In this document: positions 1-8,616 of the stretch, piece after piece | Numbering within the stretch: the stretch's first letter is position 1 | Layout: the number at the start of each line of letters is the position of its first letter | Source of the DNA: JADLCX01 sp964630785 | GTDB taxonomy: Bacteria; Planctomycetota; Phycisphaerae; Phycisphaerales; UBA1924 | Reading direction: 5' to 3' | NCBI GenBank assembly: GCA_964630785.1 | Contig: CAZVZG010000023.1 | Coordinates: 14,930 to 78,929 of the forward strand | Length of the DNA stretch: 64,000 nt | Notes under the pieces: model-generated | Databases searched by the model: none | Told to the model about the DNA's origin: nothing | The model's input: only the letters and a program-made list of their open reading frames with translations | Program-made: the position numbers and the translations under genes

Positions 1-57
1 CGCTCCGTGCGATCCGTGGCGGATTGACCAGCCCCTCCCACGGTACCATGGCCCCCC

Positions 58-1062
58 GTGGCGCTGATCTACTGCGGCATCGACGAAGCCGGCTACGGCC
101 CGACTCTGGGGCCGCTGTGCGTCGGTTGCGCGGTGCTGCGCGTCGATGATTGGACCGAGGGCGAACCCGCGCCCGATTTGTGGTCGATGCTGAGCCGGGC
201 CGTGTGCCGCGAGGGTGCCGACAAGCGGCGCCGCATCGCGGTCGATGACTCCAAGAAACTCAAACTCGCCAACTCGTCTGTTCGCCGGCACCCGCTGTAC
301 CACCTTGAACGGGGTGTGCTCTCGTTCATGGCCTGCGTGGACGGTCGCGCCAACGGCCCGCCCGTGCCGAAGACCGATCAGGCGTTCTTCGCGGACGCGG
401 GCGTATCCGCGGCGACCGAGCGCTGGTACAGCCTCGACCCGGCGCCGTGCCCGTGCGGTTCGAGCGCGGAGGAACTCGCGATCGCCTCGAACACGCTGCG
501 GTTGGCGCTGGCCGAGGCCGCGGTGGCGGTGCAAGGCGTGCGCTGCGAGGCCGTGTCCGAGTCGGTGTTCAACGAGCTTTTCGACGCCGCGGGCACGAAG
601 GCCGCGGTGACCGAGTCGGTGCTGGTGCGATACCTCGCCGACGTGTGGGAGCGGCACGCGGGCGAAGAAGTACAGGGGGGCGGGGTACGCGTAGTGTGCG
701 ACCGGCAGGGAGGGCGGACGCAGTACGCGGGGATGCTGGCCCGCACGTTCCCGGACGCGACCGTCACGACGATCGCGGAGACCGCCGCCCAGAGCAAGTA
801 CGAGGTCCGGTCCGGCCCGCGGCGGATGTCCATCGCGTTCGTGGTGGAGGCCGAGTCGGCCCACCTGCCCGTCGCCCTGGCGTCCATGATCGCCAAACTC
901 ACGCGGGAGATGCTCATGGCGAGGTTCAACCGCTATTGGTGCTCGCGCATCCCGGAGCTCAAGCCGACGGCCGGTTATGCGCTGGATGCGAGACGTTGGC
1001 TGCGCGACGTGCACGGCGCGATCTCGCCGCAGGAGCGGCGGGCCCTGGTGCGGAGGGCCTGA
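58..1062 (+). CDS. RNase HII-like ribonuclease, long divergent form
   Basis: Probably an RNase H-fold nuclease related to RNase HII, which removes RNA from RNA:DNA hybrids. The protein has 334 residues against about 200-230 for ordinary RnhB. The RNase HII signature GIDEAGYGP is at residues 7-15, DDSKKL at 63-68, a CDRQGG segment with a candidate metal-binding Asp near 215, and ASMIAKLTRE near 275-284, matching the family's S-I-I-A-K-x-T-R block. The extra length lies between the second and third motifs. GTG at 58 is the only start because an in-frame stop lies at 25-27. The stop is 3 bases before ribD, so the two are probably co-transcribed. Catalytic activity is inferred from motifs only. 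Confidence 0.75.
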   Translation: MALIYCGIDEAGYGPTLGPLCVGCAVLRVDDWTEGEPAPDLWSMLSRAVCREGADKRRRIAVDDSKKLKLANSSVRRHPLYHLERGVLSFMACVDGRANGPPVPKTDQAFFADAGVSAATERWYSLDPAPCPCGSSAEELAIASNTLRLALAEAAVAVQGVRCEAVSESVFNELFDAAGTKAAVTESVLVRYLADVWERHAGEEVQGGGVRVVCDRQGGRTQYAGMLARTFPDATVTTIAETAAQSKYEVRSGPRRMSIAFVVEAESAHLPVALASMIAKLTREMLMARFNRYWCSRIPELKPTAGYALDARRWLRDVHGAISPQERRALVRRA

Positions 1063-1065
1063 GCG

Positions 1066-2289
1066 GTGAGCGAATCGCGCGACATGCTCAACCTGGCGGC
1101 GCGGCTGGCGATGCGGGCCGCCGGCGACGTCGAGCCCAACCCGCTGGTTGGGTGCGTGTTGGTCGCGCCGGGCCCGGGAGAGCCGGGCGACAGGATCATC
1201 GGGCTCGGTCATCACCGGTTCTTCGGTGAGGCTCATGCGGAGGTCGAGGCCCTGGTCGATTGCCGCCGGCGCGGGTGTGACCCGCGCGGGGCGACGATGT
1301 ACGTCACGCTCGAGCCCTGCAACCACACGGGCAAGCAACCGCCCTGCACAGAGGCGATCATCGCGGCGGGCATCGCGCGGGTGGTGTGCGCCAGACGCGA
1401 CCCCAACCCTGCGGCCGCGGGCGGGGTCGAGCGGCTGCGGGCCGCGGGCATCGTGTGCGACTTCGACAACTCCAGCGATGCGGCGACGCACCTGGCCGAT
1501 CCGTTCGCCAAGCGTCTCTCGACCGGGCTTCCGTGGGTGATCGCCAAGTGGGCGCAGACGATCGACGGCTGGATCGCGACGCGCACGGGCGAGAGCAAGT
1601 GGATCTCCGGCGAACCCTCGCGCCACCGGGTGCACCACCTCCGCGCCCGCGTCGATGCCATCGTCACGGCGATCGGCACGGTGCTGAGCGACGACCCGCT
1701 GCTCACGGCCCGGCTCGGCCACGCGCCCCGGCGCATCGCCCGGCGCGTGGTCATCGATCCGCAGTTGGAGATCCCCGTCGAGGGCCGTCTGGTGCAATCG
1801 GCCCACCAGGGCCCGGTCATGGTCGCGACGACGCAGGCGGCGCTCATCCGGCGCGGCGCGGTGGCGAGGCGGCTGGCCGACGCGGGTGTTGACGTCATCG
1901 CGTCGGTGGCCGATGGGCCCATCCCCGTGGCCGATCTATTGCGGTACCTCGCCGCGGAGCACGACGCGACCAACGTGCTTATCGAGGCGGGCGCGGGGCT
2001 CCTGGGGCGTCTGTTCGCGAGCGACCTCGTCGATGAGGCCGTGGTGTTCATAGCGCCCAAGCTGCTGGGCGACGAGGCGGCCGTCCCCGTCGCCCGCGGC
2101 GGGGCCATCAGCAGACTGGCGGACGCACGCCTGTTCCGACCGATGCGGGTAAGGCGGCTCGGAGACGACGTGATGATCCGCTACTGCCGACAGCGGGTAG
2201 AAGGTGGGGGGGAGGGGAGTGGGGCGGAGGGAGGCGAGAGTGCACCGGCGAGCGAGGCCCCGGGTCGCAAGGAATCGAAAGAGGGCTGA
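1066..2289 (+). CDS. ribD: RibD, bifunctional riboflavin deaminase/reductase
   Basis: Catalyses the second and third steps of riboflavin synthesis: deamination of the diaminopyrimidine and reduction of its ribosyl chain. The N-terminal zinc deaminase domain shows HAE at 57-59 and the cysteine pair C85/C94 in PCNHTGKQPPC. The reductase domain starts around residue 155 (PWVIAKWAQTIDG). The last 35 or so residues are a Gly/Glu/Ser tail encoded by a G-run tract (about 2201-2245) and look like read-through into non-conserved DNA. Starts GTG three bases after the preceding gene; an ATG at 1084 is possible. No other rib gene is in the window. Confidence 0.93.
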   Translation: MSESRDMLNLAARLAMRAAGDVEPNPLVGCVLVAPGPGEPGDRIIGLGHHRFFGEAHAEVEALVDCRRRGCDPRGATMYVTLEPCNHTGKQPPCTEAIIAAGIARVVCARRDPNPAAAGGVERLRAAGIVCDFDNSSDAATHLADPFAKRLSTGLPWVIAKWAQTIDGWIATRTGESKWISGEPSRHRVHHLRARVDAIVTAIGTVLSDDPLLTARLGHAPRRIARRVVIDPQLEIPVEGRLVQSAHQGPVMVATTQAALIRRGAVARRLADAGVDVIASVADGPIPVADLLRYLAAEHDATNVLIEAGAGLLGRLFASDLVDEAVVFIAPKLLGDEAAVPVARGGAISRLADARLFRPMRVRRLGDDVMIRYCRQRVEGGGEGSGAEGGESAPASEAPGRKESKEG

Positions 2290-2321
2290 GCCCGGGATGC
2301 TCCGGGCGAGCACGCTTGGAG

Positions 2322-3605
2322 TTACACGAAACGCATGTGGTCCTGAACCGTCGCCATGACCCGCGAGCCGTCGAGCTGGGCCCACAGCCGCTGGCCGGGC
2401 TGCGTGTGCGAGTGCTTGACCATCGCGAAGCCGATCGGCGTCTGCGAGAGCAGCGGGCTCAGGCACGAACTGGTCACCGCGCCGACCACGCCCGCGCCGG
2501 GCGCGTCGGCCTCGACGATCGGCGTGCCCGTGACCGCCTGCGGCGTCGCGTCGCCCCAGCTCAGCGAGAAATCACCGGTGGGCGGCGTGCTTGTGCCGAC
2601 CGGCGCGTCGAACTTCAGCGGCACCAGCTTGTGCTTGGGGTGGCCGCGAGAGTGCATCCGGGCGACGATCTCCTGGCCGAGGTAGCAGCCCTTCTTGAAC
2701 GAGACGCGGTCGTTCAGCACCTCGTCGCCGCACTCGTGCGGCAGTGAATCGGGGCCGAAGTCGAGCATGTAGAGGGGCGTTCCTCCCTCGATGCGCGCGA
2801 TGTTCAACGCGTGCCAGCCGATGCGCCGGGCCAGGTCGGTGGTGGGGGCCACGCCCGCGGTCGCACCCTTGCCGGTGGTCTGCGGGCGGACGCTCCACGG
2901 CGTCGAGATCGCGCCGTAGATCGTCGAGGCCGCGGCGCGGGGAACGCGCAGTTCCAGCCCGATGACACCGGCCCAGTCCCAGCGGTCGATGACGACGGCG
3001 GCCCCGGCGATCTCGACGATGGACACCTGCGCCGGCTGGATCGCCGCGACCGGCGCGCCGACGATGGGTTTGGACAGCCGCGCGATCAACGCGGCTGCGC
3101 CCGGGCCGTGGACGCTCAGCACGCTCCAATCCGCCGTGGCGTCGGTGATCGCGGCGTCCTCGGTGATGAGGTACTTGTCCAGTTCGGTGCGGGCGCGATC
3201 GGCGGCGAAAACGTCCACGTCGGCGAGCATGGCCCCGGCCAGGTCGCCGGGAGCGCCCGGGCCGAGGTTGACCAGGCGCAGGTCGGCGTCGATGCGCCCC
3301 TTGCGGTTGAGCGTGAAGGCGCGCCGGGCGGTGAAGGGCTCAAAGCCCTTGAGTTCCTGCGTGAGCATCCGCCCCAGAAAACTCACGCGGTCCGGGCCAG
3401 TGAAGGCGAGCGTCGCGCGGTGCGCCGCGTCGAAGACGGCCGCGTGTCGGCGGATGGCGGCGTACTCGATCTCGACGGGATCGAACGCCTGCACGAGCTG
3501 CACGCCGCTGTCGCGGGTGTCCGCGACTTGAGGGGCCGGGCCATACGGCGCGAACAGGGCATCGCCCTCGCGGTGGATGTCTGCAAGCGGCGACGGGATG
3601 CTCAA
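2322..3605 (-). CDS. ygfZ: YgfZ/GcvT-type folate-binding protein
   Basis: A tetrahydrofolate-binding protein of the YgfZ family, which helps repair or assemble certain Fe-S enzymes; related to the glycine-cleavage T protein. The family signature KGCYLGQE is present with its Cys near residue 307, followed by a C-terminal beta-rich domain. I chose the TTG start at 3605 because AGGAG lies six bases upstream; the reading frame is open further upstream (to 3746) but that part would overlap the neighbouring zinc-ribbon gene and is low complexity. 427 residues. Transcribed toward ribD, with only 32 bases between the convergent stops. Confidence 0.88.
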   Translation of the reverse strand: MSIPSPLADIHREGDALFAPYGPAPQVADTRDSGVQLVQAFDPVEIEYAAIRRHAAVFDAAHRATLAFTGPDRVSFLGRMLTQELKGFEPFTARRAFTLNRKGRIDADLRLVNLGPGAPGDLAGAMLADVDVFAADRARTELDKYLITEDAAITDATADWSVLSVHGPGAAALIARLSKPIVGAPVAAIQPAQVSIVEIAGAAVVIDRWDWAGVIGLELRVPRAAASTIYGAISTPWSVRPQTTGKGATAGVAPTTDLARRIGWHALNIARIEGGTPLYMLDFGPDSLPHECGDEVLNDRVSFKKGCYLGQEIVARMHSRGHPKHKLVPLKFDAPVGTSTPPTGDFSLSWGDATPQAVTGTPIVEADAPGAGVVGAVTSSCLSPLLSQTPIGFAMVKHSHTQPGQRLWAQLDGSRVMATVQDHMRFV

Positions 3606-3649
3606 GCCACGCTCCTGGGAACCCTGGGGGCATGGTAGCCGTGGGCGTC

Positions 3650-4204
3650 TCAGCCACGGACCGGCCGCGGCACGCGCCCGCACTCGGGGCAAGGCGAGCC
3701 CGGCGGCGTCTGGCGAAGGTCGTAACCGCACGCGGCGCACGCCCACGCGGGCCTACGGCGGCCGCGACGCCACGCCAAGAGCGATGGAGGCACGAGCAGC
3801 GCGGCCGCGAGCGGGAGCAGCGGCACCTTGAGGTGGCCGGGGGCGTACTCGGGCACGAAGTCCGGCCGGAGCATCGGGTGGAAGGGCCTGAGCGGGTCGC
3901 CCACCCAGCCGGGCTTGGGTGTCTTGTCAGGGTTGATGAATACTCCGAGGATCCAACGCGGCGGGCGGCTCCGCCACACACCGTTTGGTTCCCAGCCCGC
4001 GATGAACACCCCCCGGCGCAGCGACGCGCGGAACGGTTGGGTCGCCCCCGGGCGCAGCGGCGCCTGCCAGTTCACCAGGAAAAACGTCGCGTAAATCGCG
4101 ATCAAGAGAACGAGGAGTCCCGGTGAAAACCCCCGCATCCACACGGCCCGGATCAGGCCTGCCGCCGTTGCGCGGGTCCGGTGTTTCCGTCCGGGTGTGG
4201 CCAT
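3650..4204 (-). CDS. Membrane protein with C-terminal zinc ribbon
   Basis: Function unknown. 184 residues with one N-terminal hydrophobic segment (about 26-44), a Pro/Arg-rich middle, a second hydrophobic stretch (about 124-146) and a C-terminal zinc ribbon CAACGYDL...CPECGR. This ribbon placed after a membrane segment is common in Planctomycetota proteins of unknown role. It ends 44 bases before the YgfZ start on the same strand, so the two may share a transcript. No Shine-Dalgarno is visible; TACAAA about nine bases upstream of the ATG could be a -10 box. Confidence 0.7.
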   Translation of the reverse strand: MATPGRKHRTRATAAGLIRAVWMRGFSPGLLVLLIAIYATFFLVNWQAPLRPGATQPFRASLRRGVFIAGWEPNGVWRSRPPRWILGVFINPDKTPKPGWVGDPLRPFHPMLRPDFVPEYAPGHLKVPLLPLAAALLVPPSLLAWRRGRRRPAWACAACGYDLRQTPPGSPCPECGRVPRPVRG

Positions 4205-4349
4205 GACCGGTCATTTGTACCCGATCTCCAGCGGAGTGCTGCACATTGGCGGCGGCTTTCCCGCGGCCCCGTAATCCGCTACGCTCAATGCCCGATTCTT
4301 GCGGGCCGGGCCGCTTCTTGGCCCGTAACTCACCGAAGGAGCGTCCATC

Positions 4350-5426
4350 GTGTCCAAGCTCAACGTCGCCCTGCTCAAGCGCCTTTGCGAGACCCCTGGC
4401 ATCCCCGGCCGCGAGGAGCGCGTCCGCGCCCTGATCGAGAAGGAGATCAAGGGCCTGTTCGACGACGTGCGGACCGACCCGATGGGCAACCTGATCTGCA
4501 AGCGCGAGTCGCGGTCGAGCAGGGGCAAGAAGGGTGGCGGGGGCGGGGCGACGCGCGTGCTGCTGCTCTGCCACATGGACGAGATCGGGTTCTACGTCAA
4601 GGGCATCGACGACCAGGGCTTCCTCCGCTGCAACGCGGCGGGCGGGTTTGACACCCGCAACCTCTTCAGCCGGCGCGTGCTGGTGTGCACCGACGACGGC
4701 GACCACAAGGCCGTGATGAACCCCGGCGGCCGGCCGATCCACATCGCCAGCGAAGAGGACAAGAAGAAGATCCCCGAGGTCAAGGAGTTTCTCGTCGACA
4801 CCGGCATGAGCGCGGAAAAGGTCAAGAAGAAGTTCAAGATCGGCGACTTCATCGTGATGGACGAGCCGCTCATCGAGATCGGCGACAAGCTCGTCTCCAA
4901 GGCGATGGACAACCGCGTCGCTTGCTGGCTGGGCATCGAGAGCGTGCGGGCGATCGAGGAATCGGGCGAGCCGCACGATTGCGAGGTGTATGTGGTGTTC
5001 ACGGTGCAGGAGGAGGTCGGCCTCCGCGGCGCCCACACCGCCAGCTTCGGCGTCGAGCCGCACATCGCCATCGGCCTGGACGTCACGCTCAGTTGCGATA
5101 CGCCCGGCGTGCCGACCGACGAGCAGGTCACCGTGCAGGGCAAGGGCTTCGGCCTGCACATCATGGATTCGAGCTTCATCAGCGACCACCGCCTGGTCGG
5201 CGAGATCGAGAAGATCGCGATCAAAGAGAAGATCCCCTGCCAGAGGACGATCCTCGGGCGGGGCGGCCAGGACGGCGCGGCCGCGCAGCAGGCGCGCGGC
5301 GGGGCGCGGGCCGTCGGGATTGTCGTCGGCACGCGCTACATCCACACGGTGACCGAGATGATCCACCGCGACGACCTTGGCGCGGCGCGGGACATTCTCG
5401 CGGCGTGGATCCCGACGGTGAAATGA
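4350..5426 (+). CDS. M42-family metallopeptidase
   Basis: A cytosolic dinuclear-metal aminopeptidase of family M42 (PepA/FrvX/tetrahedral aminopeptidase type), expected to trim peptides from the N-terminus. Candidate metal ligands and catalytic residues are H75 in LCHMDE, D187 in AMDNR, E221/E222 in QEEVG, and a late HTVTEM motif near residue 330. 358 residues, the usual length. GTG start at 4350 with AAGGAG at 4336-4341. It carries a short Gly-rich insertion near residue 55-65. No partner gene adjoins it. Confidence 0.9.
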   Translation: MSKLNVALLKRLCETPGIPGREERVRALIEKEIKGLFDDVRTDPMGNLICKRESRSSRGKKGGGGGATRVLLLCHMDEIGFYVKGIDDQGFLRCNAAGGFDTRNLFSRRVLVCTDDGDHKAVMNPGGRPIHIASEEDKKKIPEVKEFLVDTGMSAEKVKKKFKIGDFIVMDEPLIEIGDKLVSKAMDNRVACWLGIESVRAIEESGEPHDCEVYVVFTVQEEVGLRGAHTASFGVEPHIAIGLDVTLSCDTPGVPTDEQVTVQGKGFGLHIMDSSFISDHRLVGEIEKIAIKEKIPCQRTILGRGGQDGAAAQQARGGARAVGIVVGTRYIHTVTEMIHRDDLGAARDILAAWIPTVK

Positions 5427-5504
5427 GCGATGGATACGTTGTGCCACAGTCACGGCCTGCTTTGAGGCCGTGAAAGTGCGAGCGGTTCAGATTCGACCTG
5501 GGCG

Positions 5505-5510
5505 TACCAT
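5505..5510 (+). promoter_or_regulatory. Putative -10 box, leaderless start
   Basis: TACCAT ends seven bases before the ATG at 5518. The downstream gene has no Shine-Dalgarno, so transcription would begin at or next to the start codon. No clear -35 is seen. Confidence 0.35.
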
Positions 5511-5517
5511 TGAGACG

Positions 5518-6105
5518 ATGGCCACGATCCCCGGTCAGTTCTCGCTTGACAGGGTGGTGAACGCCGTGGAGAGAGCCCGGCAGCGCTTGCTCAAGGCGGC
5601 CGCGGCACTTTGGGCCGCCAACGTGCCGTACGCGGTCGCCGACGGCAACGCGGTTGCGATCTGGGTCTCTCGGGTGGATGAGGCCGCGGTGCGCAACACG
5701 CAAGACGTCGATGTGCTGATCCGTCGGGCCGACTTCGATGCGGCGAAAGCGGCGCTCGAAGCGGCCGGATTCACCTATCGGCATGTGGCGGGGATTGACG
5801 CCTTCTTGGACCACGCGACGGCCAAGCCGCGAGACGCCGTACAAGTTGTCTTCGCGGGGGAGCAGGTTCGTCCGCACGAGCCGGGCCCGAACCCCGACGT
5901 GGCCGAGTCCGAGGACGCGGGCCTGTTCCGCGTGCTGTCGCTGGAGGCGCTTGTGCGTATCAAGCTGACGGCGTTCCGCGACAAGGACCGTACGCACTTG
6001 CGCGATCTGATCGAGGTCGGACTGGTCGATGCCGGTTGGCTTGGGCGGCTGTCGCAACCGTTGGCGGAGCGGCTGAAGCTGCTGCTCGACACGCCGAATG
6101 GATAA
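5518..6105 (+). CDS. Orphan nucleotidyltransferase-fold protein (AbiEii-like)
   Basis: 195 residues with the look of a small MNT-type nucleotidyltransferase: AVADGNAVAIW followed by TQDVDVLI, the D-x-D pair expected to bind metal, then a helical C-terminal half. Related folds occur as AbiEii toxins and as minor nucleotidyltransferases. There is no AbiEi-like antitoxin or other partner beside it: the neighbours are the M42 peptidase and, on the other strand, yajQ. ATG 5518 is preferred to an in-frame GTG at 5470 because the -10-like TACCAT sits between them. Substrate unknown. Confidence 0.6.
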   Translation: MATIPGQFSLDRVVNAVERARQRLLKAAAALWAANVPYAVADGNAVAIWVSRVDEAAVRNTQDVDVLIRRADFDAAKAALEAAGFTYRHVAGIDAFLDHATAKPRDAVQVVFAGEQVRPHEPGPNPDVAESEDAGLFRVLSLEALVRIKLTAFRDKDRTHLRDLIEVGLVDAGWLGRLSQPLAERLKLLLDTPNG

Positions 6106-6156
6106 GCCGGCACGCGGATCGTGCGGCGTGGGAAGGGCGTCGCCCGCCGCCAACTC

Positions 6157-6648
6157 TTAGCTCTTCATGTTCACATACTGCAAAGGTTGATCCAGCCCCG
6201 CCTTGTCGAGCATCGCCATCACCGTGCGGATGTCGTCGATCGACTTACCGCTCAGGCGGACTTCGTCGCCCTGGATGCTCGCCTGTACCTTGATCTTCGA
6301 TTCCTTGACGAGCTTGGCGATCGCCTTGGCGTTCTCGCTGGTCAGGCCCTCGCGCAGCTTGATGTCGCGCTTGGCCTCGCCGTGGCGACCGGGCTCGATC
6401 TCGCCGAACTCGACGGCCTTCATCTCGATGCCGCGTTTGATTGCCGCGTGCGTGAACATTTCCTGCAGGCCCTTCATCTTCCCGTCGTCTTGCGCGGTCA
6501 TCTTGATCTTCTTTTCTTTCCGATCGATCGTGATCTCGACCGGCGAGTTGCGGAAGTCGAACCGCGCGGCCACCGCCTTGAGCGTGTTGTTCACGGCGTT
6601 GTCCAGTTCGGCGAAGTTGATGCGGCTGACGGCGTCGATGGAGGGCAT
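6157..6648 (-). CDS. yajQ: YajQ-family nucleotide-binding protein
   Basis: A small cytosolic protein of the YajQ family; some members bind cyclic di-GMP and act on transcription factors. 163 residues, the usual length, beginning MPSIDAVSRIN, close to the family's typical start, with the conserved alternating beta-alpha pattern and an ending typical of the family (LQYVNMK). Its start codon follows a 75-base tract of G-runs (C-runs in its own mRNA sense) that separates it from lspA. Whether it binds cyclic di-GMP cannot be told from sequence. Confidence 0.9.
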   Translation of the reverse strand: MPSIDAVSRINFAELDNAVNNTLKAVAARFDFRNSPVEITIDRKEKKIKMTAQDDGKMKGLQEMFTHAAIKRGIEMKAVEFGEIEPGRHGEAKRDIKLREGLTSENAKAIAKLVKESKIKVQASIQGDEVRLSGKSIDDIRTVMAMLDKAGLDQPLQYVNMKS

Positions 6649-6650
6649 GG

Positions 6651-6723
6651 GAGGTGGGGGGGAGGGGGGAGGGGGGAGGGGGTAAGCGGGGAGCGGTAGG
6701 GGGTAAGCCGGGGGGAGGGGGGT
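6651..6723. repeat. G-run tract between lspA and yajQ
   Basis: About 70 bases made mostly of G runs of 3-7 separated by A or T on the plus strand. Both flanking genes are transcribed from the minus strand, so the template strand is the G-rich one and could fold into a quadruplex during transcription. Similar tracts lie near 2201-2245, 9585-9615, 31830-31860, 53040-53125, 60855-60895 and 61990-62030. Confidence 0.6.
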
Positions 6724-7470
6724 TCAAGCTCGCGCGGCGTGGTCGCGTCCGCGGGCGGTGTCGCCCTCTCGGCGGTCTTTGTGCCACAGGTGCACCAGAA
6801 GCATGGCGATGCCGATGAGCAGGAGCAGATCGGCGACGTTGCTGACGTAGGGCCAGACGGCGGTGTTGCCCAGGACGGTCATGCCGCCGGGCCAGTTCAG
6901 GTCGGGCAGGGGGTGGATGAAGTCTCGCACGCACCCGTGGACAATGCGATCGTAGAGATTGCCGAGGCCGCCGCCGATGAGCAAGCCGATCGCCGCGTGG
7001 GCCGAACGGTCTTTGGGCGCGGTCCACTTGGCGAACATCAGCAGGCCGAACGTCAGGGCCACCACGGTGAACGCGATGAAAAACCACCGCTTCCCGGGCC
7101 CGATGCCGAAGACGGCCCCGGGGTTGAGCACCAGCGTGAACTCAAGGACGTGCGGGATCACCACCACCGGCGGGTGGGGCGGAACCAGCGTGTTGACCAG
7201 CCTCGGGTCGGCGATGCTCACCGCCAGCACCCGGGCCCGGTCCACCACGACCGGCCGATCGGCCACGTAGTAGAACGCCAGGTGCTTGCTCACCAGGTCA
7301 ACGGCGATCGACAGCGAGACCGCGGCGAGCAGCGTCACCCAGGCGGCGCGGCTGTGCCAGGTGCGCTTGCCGCGGACGGTGACTCGTTCGGAGCCGTCCA
7401 CGCTCGGGGTGTGTGAAACCGCCGCCTGAGAAGCGGGAGTGGTCGAGGGCGTGGGGTTCAACGTCGTCAC
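6724..7470 (-). CDS. lspA: Lipoprotein signal peptidase LspA
   Basis: Signal peptidase II, an inner-membrane aspartyl protease that cleaves prolipoproteins after lipid attachment. Four hydrophobic segments are visible. The catalytic Asp blocks are GGLGNLYDRIVHG and YVSNVADLLLLIG. The protein is longer than usual (about 160 residues) because of an N-terminal tail and a periplasmic insertion between the first and second membrane segments. I placed the start at GTG 7470; the frame is open to a GTG at 7530, but that stretch is a C-rich low-complexity run. It lies just downstream of the DksA-like gene on the same strand. Confidence 0.88.
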   Translation of the reverse strand: MTTLNPTPSTTPASQAAVSHTPSVDGSERVTVRGKRTWHSRAAWVTLLAAVSLSIAVDLVSKHLAFYYVADRPVVVDRARVLAVSIADPRLVNTLVPPHPPVVVIPHVLEFTLVLNPGAVFGIGPGKRWFFIAFTVVALTFGLLMFAKWTAPKDRSAHAAIGLLIGGGLGNLYDRIVHGCVRDFIHPLPDLNWPGGMTVLGNTAVWPYVSNVADLLLLIGIAMLLVHLWHKDRREGDTARGRDHAARA

Positions 7471-7530
7471 GTCGGGGTCGGCTCGCCGCGGACGGGGGAG
7501 GGGGAGAGGGGGGAAAAGTCGAGCCGCCAC

Positions 7531-8370
7531 TCACTCCCGATAGGGACCGCGTTCCAGTTCGCGCTGGGCCTCGATGGAGTACTTGGCCCAGGGGATCTCG
7601 GCCAGGCGGTCGGCGCTGATGCGCTGGCCCGTCCGCAGGCACAGGCCATACGTGCCCGCGTCGATCCGCTTGATGGCCTCGTCGATCGAACGGATCAGGT
7701 TGCGATCGACCTGCGCCAGGTCGAGAGAGATCGACTGCTCGAACGTGTCCGAGCCCTGTTCGGCCATGTGCTGAGGCAGGCTGGAGAGCGAGCCGGAGTT
7801 CTGGCGGAGAGCTTCATCCTCGATGTTCGCGACATCGCCGATAAGTTCGGCCCGCTTGCGCAGCAGGACCTCGCGGTATTTGTCGAGTTCCTTCTTGTTC
7901 AACCGGTTCTTGGTCAGCAGCGCGGGATCGGAGTGCGTGGTGCTCTGGCCCACAAGGCCGGTCGGCGGCGCCTTCGGGCCCGATGGAATCAGCGGCTTGA
8001 ACTTCATCCCGGGTTTGATCAGCGGCTCCGACACGGGCATCTCAAGCTTCGGCTTGAGCTTGGGCCTGCGCAGCGGTTTCTGCTGCACGACCGTGATGCC
8101 TTTGGGTGGGGCCTTTTTTCCCGCCGCGGAGGCGGCAGAGTTGGCGCCGGCGGGAGTGCTCGCCTTGGAGGTCGACGCGGACTTGGCCGGAGCCTTGCCG
8201 TCGGCCTTGGCGGCCTTGCTCGCCGGTTCGTGCTTCTTCGGCGCCTTGGCCGCTACCTTTTTCTCAGGCGATTTGCCGGTGGATTTGCTCGCGGACTTGG
8301 CCGCGGGCTTGGCCTTGCTTGCGGCCGCGGGCTTTTTCGTGTGTGCTGCGGACTTGGTGCTCTTGGCCAC
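7531..8370 (-). CDS. DksA/TraR-like protein with Lys/Ala-rich head
   Basis: The C-terminal 110 or so residues resemble DksA/TraR regulators, which enter the secondary channel of RNA polymerase: a coiled-coil beginning LTKNRLNKKELDKYREVLL, then GTYGLCLRTGQRI and RLAEIPWA. Of the four zinc cysteines only one remains, so the finger probably does not bind zinc. The first 110 or so residues are Lys/Ala/Ser/Pro repeats like histone H1 tails and may bind nucleic acid. GTG 8370 is chosen because GAAGGGG lies about six bases upstream; an in-frame GTG at 8403 is possible. 279 residues. Confidence 0.8.
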   Translation of the reverse strand: MAKSTKSAAHTKKPAAASKAKPAAKSASKSTGKSPEKKVAAKAPKKHEPASKAAKADGKAPAKSASTSKASTPAGANSAASAAGKKAPPKGITVVQQKPLRRPKLKPKLEMPVSEPLIKPGMKFKPLIPSGPKAPPTGLVGQSTTHSDPALLTKNRLNKKELDKYREVLLRKRAELIGDVANIEDEALRQNSGSLSSLPQHMAEQGSDTFEQSISLDLAQVDRNLIRSIDEAIKRIDAGTYGLCLRTGQRISADRLAEIPWAKYSIEAQRELERGPYRE

Positions 8371-8616
8371 TCGACGCCCCTTCTGCCCCTCCCGGGAGCA
8401 CACGATGGTGGTTTAGCCGATCAAAAAGCAAACACATGCCCAGCGAAGGGCCGACGAGTATACAGAAACCTCGCGCCGGGGTCAAAGCCGCGCGGGGCGT
8501 GAACCGGCGGTGTGTGCCTGCTCGCCCTCGGTGAATGGGCAAGAAAATACCCGATTGTGGGTATGCGAACACTCGCCGTGATCGCTGAGTGTCCTTCTGG
8601 TTCGAGCGAACTCGGG

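Noticed and set aside
2289..2306. Small GCCCGG/CCGGGC hairpin between ribD and ygfZ
   Set aside because: No T tract on either strand, so not called a terminator.
3927..5453. Long minus-strand frame across the M42 peptidase
   Set aside because: A shadow of the plus-strand gene; composition is Arg/Asp/His-rich as expected from the complement of a GC-rich gene.
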